Assembly: GCF_007990445.1 (NCBI RefSeq)
Contig: NZ_AP019841.1
Span: 1,798,001 to 1,862,000 of the forward strand
DNA: 64,000 bases
Direction: 5' to 3'
Source: Leptotrichia wadei
Lineage (GTDB): Bacteria > Fusobacteriota > Fusobacteriia > Fusobacteriales > Leptotrichiaceae
The stretch's first letter is position 1. Each line of letters begins with the position of its first letter. The translations under genes were made by a program, and so were the position numbers. Positions 35,791-45,413 of this stretch are shown piece after piece. Under the pieces are notes generated by a model. That model made no database searches, was not told the origin of the DNA, and saw only the letters and a program-made list of their open reading frames with translations.

Positions 35791-35883
35791 ATGAAAAAAG
35801 TGAGTAGCTTTTTTGATAATAAATTTAAATTTTTTGAAGAAAATAAGTATTGGAGGGGAAATTGTGAGAAAAAAAATAAATAA
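35791..35883 (+). other. 30-codon frame overlapping the start of the first L,D-transpeptidase gene
   Basis: ATG at 35791 opens MKKVSSFFDNKFKFFEENKYW and runs past the GTG start at 35864 in another frame, stopping at 35883. Its ribosome site is poor (GGGATGGAAAT about ten bases or more upstream). It could act as a coupled leader peptide, but may be chance in AT-rich DNA. Confidence 0.25.
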
Positions 35884-37510
35884 AATTATTAATTCTGGAA
35901 AAGAAAAGATAAAAAGAAAAAAAATAGAAATTGGAATGTTAGCTTTAATTAATACAGTCGTAGGATTTAATGTAAATGCAGAGCCATTAAACTTGCCTAA
36001 GGAATATTCTGAAAATATTACAGTAAAAGGGTATGAAAAAGATGTATTTGATTATGATTTTAACAATGATGGAACTGATGAAAAAGTTGTTGTGACTTAT
36101 AATATGGTTGACAATTTAATTGGAGCCGTTGTTTCAATTTATACAAATCAAGGTGGAAAGGATATTTTGACATATCAGATAACTTTTGATAAAAAATTTG
36201 ATATAATGGATCTTCAGGCTATGCAGAAAATGCTTGATAAAGTGAAGGAATATTATCCTGAATATTCTAAAAATATTCAGCCAAATGAAACTAGATATAT
36301 TACAATTTATGGAGATAACAAAACAAATGACATTGTTTTTGATAAAATAAAATTTAATAACCATTCTCCTGAAAACACAAATAACTTTTTATTTATAAAA
36401 AAATCATCGAGTATGCTAGATGCTCCGAACGGAAGTGCAATAGCTAACTTGGGATTTAGCGAAAAACCTGAAATACTGTTTGATATGGTGTCAGATGCTC
36501 CAAATGCACAAACAAAATGGTATTATACTGAATTTACAAAAAGAATTACTACTAATGCAAGTAAAAAAGTTAATAAAGATAAAAATGGTAAAGTTATCGC
36601 AGAAAATCCAGCAACTATCAAAGGATTTATTGCAGGAGGAGAAGATAATGTTTCTAGAAGAGGCTTTTATTGGGACAAAATGATTAGTAAGATAGAAATT
36701 GTAAACGACTTTATTACTAAAGCCACAAAAGCTAATGAGCAATTGTATATTGTTACAGAGTATGCTCCTCTATCACGTGATAAGCCAAGTAAAAAGGATA
36801 AATTTGGAAATAAAAATAATCAAAGTATTATAGGTTATACAAATTCTAAGAAAGAAGGAGAAATAATTAATATCCCTGATCAGACAATTTTTAGAATAAT
36901 CGGTGAAGAAAATAATATGTTAAAAATTGAAACACCATTCTATGGAGGACCTTATTTTATTGAGAAAAAGGAAGACACTTACAAAAAAATTGAAAATATA
37001 AAAGGTGAAGTAAATAAATTTGTTGCAATTGATCCAAGCAGCCAAACTGAAGTGCTTTTTCAAAGAAATCCTGAAACTGAAAAATATGAAGTTGTGACAT
37101 ATTCGTATGTAACAACAGGAAAAGATGGATGGGGTTCATATGAAACGCCACACGGAGCATTTTTAATAGCATTCACAAGACCATACATGACATTTACAAG
37201 ACATGCAAGAGAAGGAGACAAAACTCTTCCTGGAAGATCTGATTTAACTATTGGAGGAAGTGCAAAATATGCTGTAAGATTCAGTGGTGGAGGTTATATG
37301 CACGGAATTCCTGTGGGACTTAATTTTAAAGGATCTACATTAAGCACGGGAACTGCTCAAAAAATTGGGACATACAAGGATTCTCATAAATGTGTACGGC
37401 ACTTTGATGATCAAATTGGATTTATTGTCAAATGGATAAATGCAGACAGCAAAATTAAGGACAGGGATAATACAATACCTGAAGAACCTGTAATAGCAGT
37501 AGTTTTATAA
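35864..37510 (+). CDS. Exported L,D-transpeptidase-like protein 1
   Basis: A 548-residue protein with an N-terminal hydrophobic segment after a basic stretch (KRKKIEIGMLALINTVVGF...NAEP), indicating export. A calcium-loop-like DYDFNNDGTDEK lies near residue 60, an SH3-like region in the middle (FLFIKKSSSMLDAPNG), and a C-terminal YkuD-type domain with GAFLIAFTRPYM, FSGGGYMHGIPV and the catalytic cysteine in SHKCVRHFDDQ. The canonical motif is SHGCVR, so a lysine replaces the glycine. GTG at 35864 follows GGAGGGG by six bases and is preferred to the TTG at 35813. It is paired with a paralogue 34 bases downstream. Confidence 0.8.
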   Translation: MRKKINKIINSGKEKIKRKKIEIGMLALINTVVGFNVNAEPLNLPKEYSENITVKGYEKDVFDYDFNNDGTDEKVVVTYNMVDNLIGAVVSIYTNQGGKDILTYQITFDKKFDIMDLQAMQKMLDKVKEYYPEYSKNIQPNETRYITIYGDNKTNDIVFDKIKFNNHSPENTNNFLFIKKSSSMLDAPNGSAIANLGFSEKPEILFDMVSDAPNAQTKWYYTEFTKRITTNASKKVNKDKNGKVIAENPATIKGFIAGGEDNVSRRGFYWDKMISKIEIVNDFITKATKANEQLYIVTEYAPLSRDKPSKKDKFGNKNNQSIIGYTNSKKEGEIINIPDQTIFRIIGEENNMLKIETPFYGGPYFIEKKEDTYKKIENIKGEVNKFVAIDPSSQTEVLFQRNPETEKYEVVTYSYVTTGKDGWGSYETPHGAFLIAFTRPYMTFTRHAREGDKTLPGRSDLTIGGSAKYAVRFSGGGYMHGIPVGLNFKGSTLSTGTAQKIGTYKDSHKCVRHFDDQIGFIVKWINADSKIKDRDNTIPEEPVIAVVL

Positions 37511-37544
37511 AATAAGTTTTAAAATAAAAAGGAGGAACAGATTT

Positions 37545-39305
37545 ATGACAAAAAAAATAAATTTAACAAAAATGAAATTTTTAATAGCGGCATTAGTAAT
37601 ACTTTCTGTAATGTCAATTAATGCTTTTTCAGCACCAAAGGCAAAGGAAATAAAGAAAGTTGAAACGAAAAAGATAGAACCAAAAAAAGCAGAATGGAAG
37701 CAAATTTCTTTAGAACCTGATTTAGATGGAGACGGAATTAAAGATAAGATTGATGTAGATTATGCAGTAGAAGGAAACAATGTCCGTTTAAAGTTTACAC
37801 CGTATATATTTGGCGAAAAGGCTAAGTTTGTAAAAGGAAAAAGTGTAGAAAAAGTAATAAGCAAATCTGAATTTGAAGCAAAATTTGATACTTTTATAAA
37901 AGGATTTATATCAGAGTATCCTAAAAAATCAGGAATTTCTGCGAAACCAAATACACAGGCTCAGACTCAAGCACCAAATAACAAAAAACCAGCAGAAACT
38001 AAAGTTAATGAAGAAAATAAAAAACCTGCTGTACAAAATGATGCTTCAAAAAATGAAAAAAATATAAAAAATAATACTGAGCCTCAAAAAACAACCAATA
38101 TGGAAAAGGCTCAAGATTCTATAATTGACAAAAATAAAAAAGAAGATGATATAAAGGGGAATGCAAAAACAGAAACACCTAAAAATACAAATCCTTCAAA
38201 AGGATCTCATTCCTACATAAAGGAATTTTCAGCCCAAAGACCTAAAAATCTTACTTTTAATTTTCAATATGATAAACATTCTCCAAAAGATATGGATGAA
38301 TTTGTTTTCATAAAAACTGCAACAAGCATAAAAAAAGAGCCAAATTCAAGCTCTAAAACAATAAAATCTGCATCATATTCCCAAAAATATAAAACTACAG
38401 GTATTGTAGGAAACAAGTCGGATGAATGGTATGAAGTATTTTTTGACAATCAGATTGGATATATTCCAAAATCTGCTGCTGAAAAAAGAGAATTTGACTG
38501 GAATGACATGATGAATAAAGTTGAAAAAACAAATAAATTCATAAATGAAGCGCTTTCAGCAAATAAAAAATTATATGTTTTGGATGACTATACTCCTCTT
38601 GGCGGCGGAGAAAATGGAAAGCGAGATAAATTTGGAAATCGTGCTAACCAAAGCGAATTTGGATATTTAGATAAAACTTTTAAAGATTATATAAATATTC
38701 CAGATAGAACCATTATGGTTGTTGATGAACAAAATGACAAATATATAAAAGTTAAAATAGATGCCTATGATAACGGTATTTATTATTTAAAGCCTTCTAC
38801 AGGCAAGTATTTGAAAGATGCTGGAATTACAGGGGAAATAACTAGATTTATCTATGTTGACAGAGCCAGCCAGAATGAAATGGTTATTGAAAAAACTGGA
38901 GATAACTGGAATGTTGTAACTTCTTCATTTGTAACTACTGGAAAAGATAGCGGAAGCTCATTTGCCACTCCTTATGGGACATTCTTAATCGCCTATTCTA
39001 AACCAGTAATGCAATACACAGGTTCAGACAATAAAACTGTCGTTGGAGATGCAAAAAATGCAGTAAGATTTAGTGGTGGAGGTTATATGCACAGCATCCC
39101 ATCATTATTTGAACCAAAAAATACAAGAGAACAAAGAAAAGCTGCAACAGCTAAAAAAATTGGAACTTATCCAGAATCACACAAATGCATAAGACATTAT
39201 GATGATCAAATTAAATTTATCTATGACTGGTTAGGAAATTCTACACCAGGACATAAGGAAGGTTTCAGAGTTCCTAGTGTACCTACTGTAATGTTAGTTA
39301 AATAA
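37545..39305 (+). CDS. Exported L,D-transpeptidase-like protein 2
   Basis: A 586-residue paralogue of the upstream gene. It begins with a clear signal peptide (MKFLIAALVILSVMSINAFSA), then PDLDGDGIKDKIDVDY resembling a calcium loop. A low-complexity Lys/Asn/Thr/Pro linker (about 130-220) leads to an SH3-like domain (FVFIKTATSIKKEPNSSS; DEWYEVFFDNQIGYIP) and the C-terminal catalytic domain with GTFLIAYSKPVM, FSGGGYMHSIPS and SHKCIRHYDDQ. Such enzymes build 3-3 crosslinks or attach proteins to peptidoglycan. AGGAGG precedes the start, and a terminator follows. Confidence 0.82.
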   Translation: MTKKINLTKMKFLIAALVILSVMSINAFSAPKAKEIKKVETKKIEPKKAEWKQISLEPDLDGDGIKDKIDVDYAVEGNNVRLKFTPYIFGEKAKFVKGKSVEKVISKSEFEAKFDTFIKGFISEYPKKSGISAKPNTQAQTQAPNNKKPAETKVNEENKKPAVQNDASKNEKNIKNNTEPQKTTNMEKAQDSIIDKNKKEDDIKGNAKTETPKNTNPSKGSHSYIKEFSAQRPKNLTFNFQYDKHSPKDMDEFVFIKTATSIKKEPNSSSKTIKSASYSQKYKTTGIVGNKSDEWYEVFFDNQIGYIPKSAAEKREFDWNDMMNKVEKTNKFINEALSANKKLYVLDDYTPLGGGENGKRDKFGNRANQSEFGYLDKTFKDYINIPDRTIMVVDEQNDKYIKVKIDAYDNGIYYLKPSTGKYLKDAGITGEITRFIYVDRASQNEMVIEKTGDNWNVVTSSFVTTGKDSGSSFATPYGTFLIAYSKPVMQYTGSDNKTVVGDAKNAVRFSGGGYMHSIPSLFEPKNTREQRKAATAKKIGTYPESHKCIRHYDDQIKFIYDWLGNSTPGHKEGFRVPSVPTVMLVK

Positions 39306-39314
39306 AAATCTTAT

Positions 39315-39348
39315 TAAGCCCTAAATGTTTTGGGGCTTATTTTTTTTA
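39315..39348 (+). terminator. Terminator after the L,D-transpeptidase pair
   Basis: TAAGCCC with GGGCTTA around a ten-base loop, followed by nine T. It starts nine bases after the stop codon. Confidence 0.9.
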
Positions 39349-39418
39349 TTTCTATTTAAATAGAAAAATAGTTATGAATTTCTTTATAACCCTTGTTAGC
39401 AAGCATACAATAATAAAA

Positions 39419-39450
39419 AATAAAACACCCTAAATTTAGAGTGCTTTATT
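39419..39450 (-). terminator. Terminator after ilvC
   Basis: AATAAAGCAC...GTGTTTTATT stem on the minus strand with an inner CTAAATTTAG palindrome, followed by TTTTTTATT. It lies about 35 bases past the ilvC stop. Confidence 0.8.
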
Positions 39451-39485
39451 ATTTATTATCTTTCAAAATTAATTGCATTAAACAA

Positions 39486-40529
<1,044 letters not shown>

Positions 40530-40583
40530 TTATACACTTTTTAAAAATATTTGCAAATATTTTTTTTTAGGTATTAATATATT

Positions 40584-41654
40584 TTATATATTTTTAATTT
40601 TTTTATCCTTTTTATGTAACAATTTATGTTCTTCACTATTCATGTAGTCTTCATGATTATGCTCGTGTCTTTCTTCTGATATAAAATGACTATGACCATG
40701 CTCATGAGTAATAACATGTGTATGTGTTGTCCCATCATGTGTATGAACTATTATGTGTGAATGGCTATGACTATGATATTTAACCATTGTATCATATACA
40801 ACAAATGCACTTCCAATTAACATAAAAATAAGTCCAACAAAGTACAGCAAAGTAAGTTTTTCTCCATTTACTACAAACGCTAAGAAAGTACCTACAAATG
40901 GAGCTACAGCATAATATGCACTAGTTTTTGCAGCACCTAAATCCCTTTGTGCTCTGATATACATAAAAATACTAAGTCCATATGCTACAAATCCAAGTAA
41001 CAAAGCAATTGATATATATCTAATTTCAGGAATACTTTCTCCTAAAATAAGAGCAACTATAAACGAACCACCACCAGAAAAAAATCCTTTTAAAGTAACA
41101 ATTTCATAAGTACTTTTATCTGAAAGTTTTCTAGTACAATTATTTTCAAGTCCCCAACAACAAGTTGCTAATATTACAAATAATGAACCTAAAGAAAATT
41201 TGAAACTTTCAGCTCCTTCAAATGAAAGAACTATACTTGATATTGTAATAAAACCAATAGCAATCCATAACTTTGATGTTACTTTTTCCTTAAATACTAG
41301 AAGAGCAATAAGAGTTGTTGCTACAATTTCAAAATTACCAAGCAATGAAGCATTTGAAGCTGAACCAATATTTATACCAATCATCAGGAATATAGGTGCC
41401 GCAATATCAAGAACAATCATTCCAATAGTATCTGGAAGATCTGACTTAGTTAATTTTTCATGCTTTTCCTCATCTTTTCTATGAAATAAGTACATAATAC
41501 CTACACCAATTCCTGCTCCCAGATATAGAAAAGATGCCATAAATGTAGGCGAAATCTTATTCAAAAGTATTTTAGAAAATGGTGTATTTATTGCATAAAA
41601 AATAGCTGCGAGTAATGCTAAAATTACTGCCATAAATTTTCTGCTTTTATCCAT
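40584..41654 (-). CDS. EamA/DMT-family transporter with histidine-rich tail
   Basis: A 356-residue drug/metabolite-type transporter with ten predicted helices in two EamA repeats (AAIFYAINTPFSKILL; ILATCCWGLENNCTRKLS). After the last helix, residues about 292-356 carry 17 histidines in HSHSH, HTHDGTTHTH and HEHGHSH patterns. The tail resembles metal-binding loops of ZIP or CDF zinc transporters and is unusual for EamA proteins. Export or sensing of a transition metal, or of a metal-bound metabolite, is inferred. It lies just upstream of ilvC. Confidence 0.8.
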   Translation of the reverse strand: MDKSRKFMAVILALLAAIFYAINTPFSKILLNKISPTFMASFLYLGAGIGVGIMYLFHRKDEEKHEKLTKSDLPDTIGMIVLDIAAPIFLMIGINIGSASNASLLGNFEIVATTLIALLVFKEKVTSKLWIAIGFITISSIVLSFEGAESFKFSLGSLFVILATCCWGLENNCTRKLSDKSTYEIVTLKGFFSGGGSFIVALILGESIPEIRYISIALLLGFVAYGLSIFMYIRAQRDLGAAKTSAYYAVAPFVGTFLAFVVNGEKLTLLYFVGLIFMLIGSAFVVYDTMVKYHSHSHSHIIVHTHDGTTHTHVITHEHGHSHFISEERHEHNHEDYMNSEEHKLLHKKDKKIKNI

Positions 41655-41690
41655 CTAAATAAATCAACTCCTTCTAAGTGATTACTGAAT

Positions 41691-42509
41691 TTACTTCACA
41701 ATCAACCAAGGTCTATCATTTTCCCAAACAACTTTTACTGGCATCTCAAACATTTCCGATAAAACTTCATCTGTCAAAATGTCTTTTTTTCTACCTTTTG
41801 CAAAAACTTTACCATCCTTTAAAAGTGTCACATGAGTTATCGCTGGAATCACTTCCTCGATTTGATGTGTCACATAAATAAATGGAATCGCATTTTCATT
41901 TTTAGAATTTTTTTCCAAAACAGACAATAAATATTCTCGAGATTTTACATCCAATCCTGAACAAGGTTCGTCTAAAATCAATAAATCTGGCTCATTCATA
42001 AATGCCCGTGCAAGTAATGTCCGTCTTTGCTCACCTTGTGACAATGTTGCAAAATATTTATCTTTAATATAAGTTATCCCAAAATCTTCAATTATTTTTT
42101 CAGCTTTTTTCCTATCTTCATCCGTCACTTCCTGATAAATTCCAATCGAATTAAATTTCCCAGAAATTACAATATCCTTCAATTTTTGTGAATTTAAAGT
42201 ACTCAAAAAATTATTCAAAGTAGAACTCACAAAACCAACTCTATCTCGAATTTTTGTCCAAGCATAATTTCCAAATTTATGCCCGAAAACTCGCACTTCT
42301 CCTGAAGTTGGAAAAGTGTAGGCTGGAATCATTCCCAAAAGAGTCGATTTCCCAGAACCATTTAATCCTAACAAAGCCCAGTTTTCGCCTTTATTTACGT
42401 GCCAGTCGATTCCTTTCAGGATTTTTCTGCCTTCACGTCTGAAAGTTACATTTTCATAATGAAGCAATTCGTTTTTTGCATTATTTTCCCAAAATACCTG
42501 ACAAATCAT
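41691..42509 (-). CDS. ABC transporter ATP-binding protein (YlmA-like)
   Basis: A single-domain ATPase of 272 residues. Walker A LLGLNGSGKSTLL, signature LSQGEQRRTLLARA, Walker B LLILDEPCSGLD and switch VTHQIEEV are all present. The signature glutamine (LSQGE) and the IPAYTFPTSGEVRVFG insert resemble YlmA/ModF-like ATPases. No permease or binding protein is adjacent, so its transport partner is unknown. It is upstream of the histidine-rich EamA gene by 36 bases. Confidence 0.82.
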   Translation of the reverse strand: MICQVFWENNAKNELLHYENVTFRREGRKILKGIDWHVNKGENWALLGLNGSGKSTLLGMIPAYTFPTSGEVRVFGHKFGNYAWTKIRDRVGFVSSTLNNFLSTLNSQKLKDIVISGKFNSIGIYQEVTDEDRKKAEKIIEDFGITYIKDKYFATLSQGEQRRTLLARAFMNEPDLLILDEPCSGLDVKSREYLLSVLEKNSKNENAIPFIYVTHQIEEVIPAITHVTLLKDGKVFAKGRKKDILTDEVLSEMFEMPVKVVWENDRPWLIVK

Positions 42510-42663
42510 AGTTATTCTCCTTCTTCATTTATTTTTAATCACTTATAAAAATTTATGAACCTACAGTAATGTAGCCTTTCTTTCATAATTATTTTTTAAT
42601 TTTTCTGTTTTTGGATATAATCTCAAATTTTATAAATATTTCCTATAACATTAAGTAATCAAT

Positions 42664-44166
42664 CTAAATATTATCATAAAATTCTTTTTGAGATACAAAT
42701 TTTTTTAAATTATCATCACTAATTTCAATTATCCCTTTATTTCCTTTATATTCATCAATAAAAATAAATATTATTTCTCCTTTTTTACTTATTTCAACAT
42801 TAATTTTACCATGTGCCAAAGAATTTCTAAATTTTTCTAAGACATATTCTTTTGTTTTTTTATTATACTCATCCTTTAAGTATCTTAATGCTTCTTTAAA
42901 TGTGCCTTTTTCAGTTTTAACTCCCGTTGTTAAAACTCTACAAAAATCACAATAAGTATTTATTTTAAATCCATCTATATTTATATTTTTTACTTTTATT
43001 TGATTATTTAAGCATTTAGATTCTTCTATATAATTTAGAATATTTACACTTTTTAAATATAAAAACATTAATTTAAATATAAAAGGCGAGACCTCGTCTT
43101 CTTTTAATTCATTCAATCTTTCAAGATACCCTTCATCTTTTGTTTTTAAATACTCTATTATAGATTCATTTAATATTGACATATGAAATATACAGTTAGA
43201 TAGTTCTGTTTCTATATCCAAGCAAAATTTCAAAGTGTATAATAAATCTTTATTTTCAACAATTTTATATTTTTTACATATTTTTTTTATTGTATTTTCC
43301 TTATATAAACTTGTTATATATTCTTTTTCTTTTTTAAATTTATCACTATTGCTATCAATGTATTTCTCAAATTCATCATCTTTACCATTTTGCTTTTCAA
43401 ATAATTCTTGCATAGTACTATTTATATCTTTTATACCTATACCGTCAGATTCTATGTATTCTGTTTTGAGAGTTGCACTTAAAAATATTTTTTTCTCATC
43501 AATTACTTTACTTATCTTGTATGGTAGTCCCCTATTTATGTTATTTGAAAACAAAGTATTTACAAAATCATGAAAAATTTCTTCCAATACAACCCCTTCT
43601 ATTTTAAGCTTACCTCCGTCAATATTTTTAATAGAAAGTGTTTTCATTATTTTTACATTATTATCATAATTACCTTCATATTGCATATGTGCTATTGAAT
43701 TTCTTATATTCTCTAATTTTGATCTTATTTCTTTATCATTATTCCCTTTTGTTAAATATATAAACTTGTGAGTATCTTTTTTGAAATTATTTACTAATTC
43801 CTTAACATCAGCGTCATTAGAAGATGTTGAGTTAAGATATTGTAAATATTTATTAAAGATGAAGTCTTTATATTTTTTTCTTTCATTTTTCAGTATACTA
43901 TTAGACAAATTTCCAGAAAATATTTCTTTGTATTCTTTAGCCAACTGAATTATCAAGTTATTATTTTCAGTTTTTTCATTATTAAATAATAGCATACAAC
44001 CATCTATAAAAACTCTAAAATATGCTAAACTCTCGACATCTTCATTTTTAAAATATCCTTCTCTTAACTTTTGTTTCAAATATTCTATATCTATTTTTTC
44101 TTCATATAACTTTTCATATCTATCTATTACTTCTCTATTATTTTTTATATAAGATTTTTTTAACAT
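42664..44166 (-). CDS. Dual-HEPN protein, putative ribonuclease
   Basis: A 500-residue soluble, mainly helical protein that I cannot place in a named family. It contains two copies of the RX4H motif diagnostic of HEPN ribonucleases: RNSIAH at residues 155-160 (bases 43687-43704) and RNSLAHG at 447-453 (RX4H bases 42811-42828). Each lies at the end of a helical stretch of about 100 residues. The part between (about 185-300) is lysine- and glutamate-rich. Two HEPN sites in one chain are best known from Cas13 effectors, but this protein is less than half their size and no CRISPR array is visible. A 39-codon ORF ends five bases upstream. An RNase toxin or phage-defence effector is an inference. 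Confidence 0.7.
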   Translation of the reverse strand: MLKKSYIKNNREVIDRYEKLYEEKIDIEYLKQKLREGYFKNEDVESLAYFRVFIDGCMLLFNNEKTENNNLIIQLAKEYKEIFSGNLSNSILKNERKKYKDFIFNKYLQYLNSTSSNDADVKELVNNFKKDTHKFIYLTKGNNDKEIRSKLENIRNSIAHMQYEGNYDNNVKIMKTLSIKNIDGGKLKIEGVVLEEIFHDFVNTLFSNNINRGLPYKISKVIDEKKIFLSATLKTEYIESDGIGIKDINSTMQELFEKQNGKDDEFEKYIDSNSDKFKKEKEYITSLYKENTIKKICKKYKIVENKDLLYTLKFCLDIETELSNCIFHMSILNESIIEYLKTKDEGYLERLNELKEDEVSPFIFKLMFLYLKSVNILNYIEESKCLNNQIKVKNINIDGFKINTYCDFCRVLTTGVKTEKGTFKEALRYLKDEYNKKTKEYVLEKFRNSLAHGKINVEISKKGEIIFIFIDEYKGNKGIIEISDDNLKKFVSQKEFYDNI

Positions 44167-44171
44167 TCAAA

Positions 44172-44291
44172 TCATCCTTTTCTATTCAATACATTTTTAT
44201 AAATATCCTCTACCAAACCTATATAATCTTTTTTTGATAAAATTTTTTGTGTCAATTCCAAAGGACAAGTACAATTAATATTTATATCCAT
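44172..44291 (-). CDS. 39-residue small protein preceding the dual-HEPN gene
   Basis: ATG at 44291 follows GTGAGGATTTTA, a good GAGGA ribosome site six bases away. The frame reads MDININCTCPLELTQKILSK to a TGA at 44172, five bases before the dual-HEPN ATG. The tight spacing suggests translational coupling. It lies 11 bases after leuB. It has no signal peptide or membrane helix; two cysteines sit in CTC. It could be an antitoxin, a leader peptide or a fragment of a longer gene. No homologue is recognised. Confidence 0.5.
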   Translation of the reverse strand: MDININCTCPLELTQKILSKKDYIGLVEDIYKNVLNRKG

Positions 44292-44302
44292 TAAAATCCT
44301 CA

Positions 44303-45361
44303 CTAAATCCTATTCACAATCTCAGTTCCCATTTCAGCCGTTCCAACTTTTTTCATTCCATCAGTATAAATATCAACTGTTCTGAATCCATCTTCCAACA
44401 CTTCTTCAATTGCTTTTTCAATTGCATCTGCTTCTTTTGTTAAGTTAAATGCGTATCTTAACATCATTGCTGCTGATAAAATTGTTGCAATTGGATTTGC
44501 TATATTTTGTCCTGCAATGTCTGGTGCTGAACCGTGGCTTGGCTCATAAAGTCCAACTTTTCCGTCTCCTAAACTTGCTGATGGCAACATTCCTAAAGAA
44601 CCTGTAAGCATTGAAGCTTCATCTGATAAAATATCTCCAAACATATTGTCTGTCAAAATTACATCAAATTGTCTTGGATTTGCAATTAATTGCATTGCAG
44701 CGTTATCCACATACATGTGTGAAACTTCCACTTCTGGATAATCTTTTGCAAGTTCATTTACTGTTTTTCTCCATAATTTTGAAGTATCTAAAACATTGTG
44801 TTTATCCACACTTGTAATTTTTTTCCCTCTTAATTTTGCAATTTCAAATGCTTTTTTTGCGATTCTTTCAATTTCCCCTTTTGTATATGGCAATGTGTCG
44901 ACAGCTTTTTCATCAGAATATTCTCTAGGACCGAAATAAATTCCTCCTGTAAGCTCTCTAACTATCATTACATCTAGCCCTTCTCCAATTATTTCATCCT
45001 TCAATGGACTAGCACTTTTTAATTGTTTAAACAAAACCGCTGGTCTTAAATTTGTGTAAACTCCCAAGTCTTTTCTTATCGCAAGAAGTCCTTTTTCAGG
45101 TCTTTTATCAGGCTCAACATTATCCCATTTAGGCCCTCCAACTGATCCCAACAAAATCGAATCACTTTCTTTACAAATTTTCGCAGTTTCTTCAGAATAA
45201 GGAATCCCATATTTATCAATAGATTCTCCTCCCAAATACCCTTGCGTATACTCAAATTTATGTCCAAATTTTTCTCCAATTTTATCCAAAACTTTTACCG
45301 CTTCATCAACGATTTCTGGACCAATTCCGTCCCCTTTTAATAATGCAATTTTGTAGTTCAT
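44303..45361 (-). CDS. leuB: 3-isopropylmalate dehydrogenase
   Basis: Oxidative decarboxylation of 3-isopropylmalate in leucine synthesis. The 352 residues start [13 protein letters not shown], with GSVGGPKWD, the substrate arginines in LRPAVLF and [11 protein letters not shown], and acidic metal ligands in [14 protein letters not shown] choose ATG 45361 ([10 protein letters not shown]), which has AAAGGAAG upstream, over the ATG ten codons earlier. leuD and leuC lie more than six kilobases upstream, split from it by an accessory cluster. Confidence 0.95.
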   Translation of the reverse strand: MNYKIALLKGDGIGPEIVDEAVKVLDKIGEKFGHKFEYTQGYLGGESIDKYGIPYSEETAKICKESDSILLGSVGGPKWDNVEPDKRPEKGLLAIRKDLGVYTNLRPAVLFKQLKSASPLKDEIIGEGLDVMIVRELTGGIYFGPREYSDEKAVDTLPYTKGEIERIAKKAFEIAKLRGKKITSVDKHNVLDTSKLWRKTVNELAKDYPEVEVSHMYVDNAAMQLIANPRQFDVILTDNMFGDILSDEASMLTGSLGMLPSASLGDGKVGLYEPSHGSAPDIAGQNIANPIATILSAAMMLRYAFNLTKEADAIEKAIEEVLEDGFRTVDIYTDGMKKVGTAEMGTEIVNRI

Positions 45362-45413
45362 TTTTTTTACTTCCTTTCTTAGTTCGTTCATTTAAACTTT
45401 TTTATATTTTTTT

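Noticed and set aside
35813-35863. TTG start for the first L,D-transpeptidase
   Set aside because: The GTG at 35864 follows GGAGGGG at the right distance.
42664-44166. Calling the dual-HEPN protein a Cas13 effector
   Set aside because: It is 500 residues against roughly 800-1400 for Cas13, the RX4H sites are only about 290 residues apart, and no CRISPR array or Cas1/Cas2 gene is in the window.
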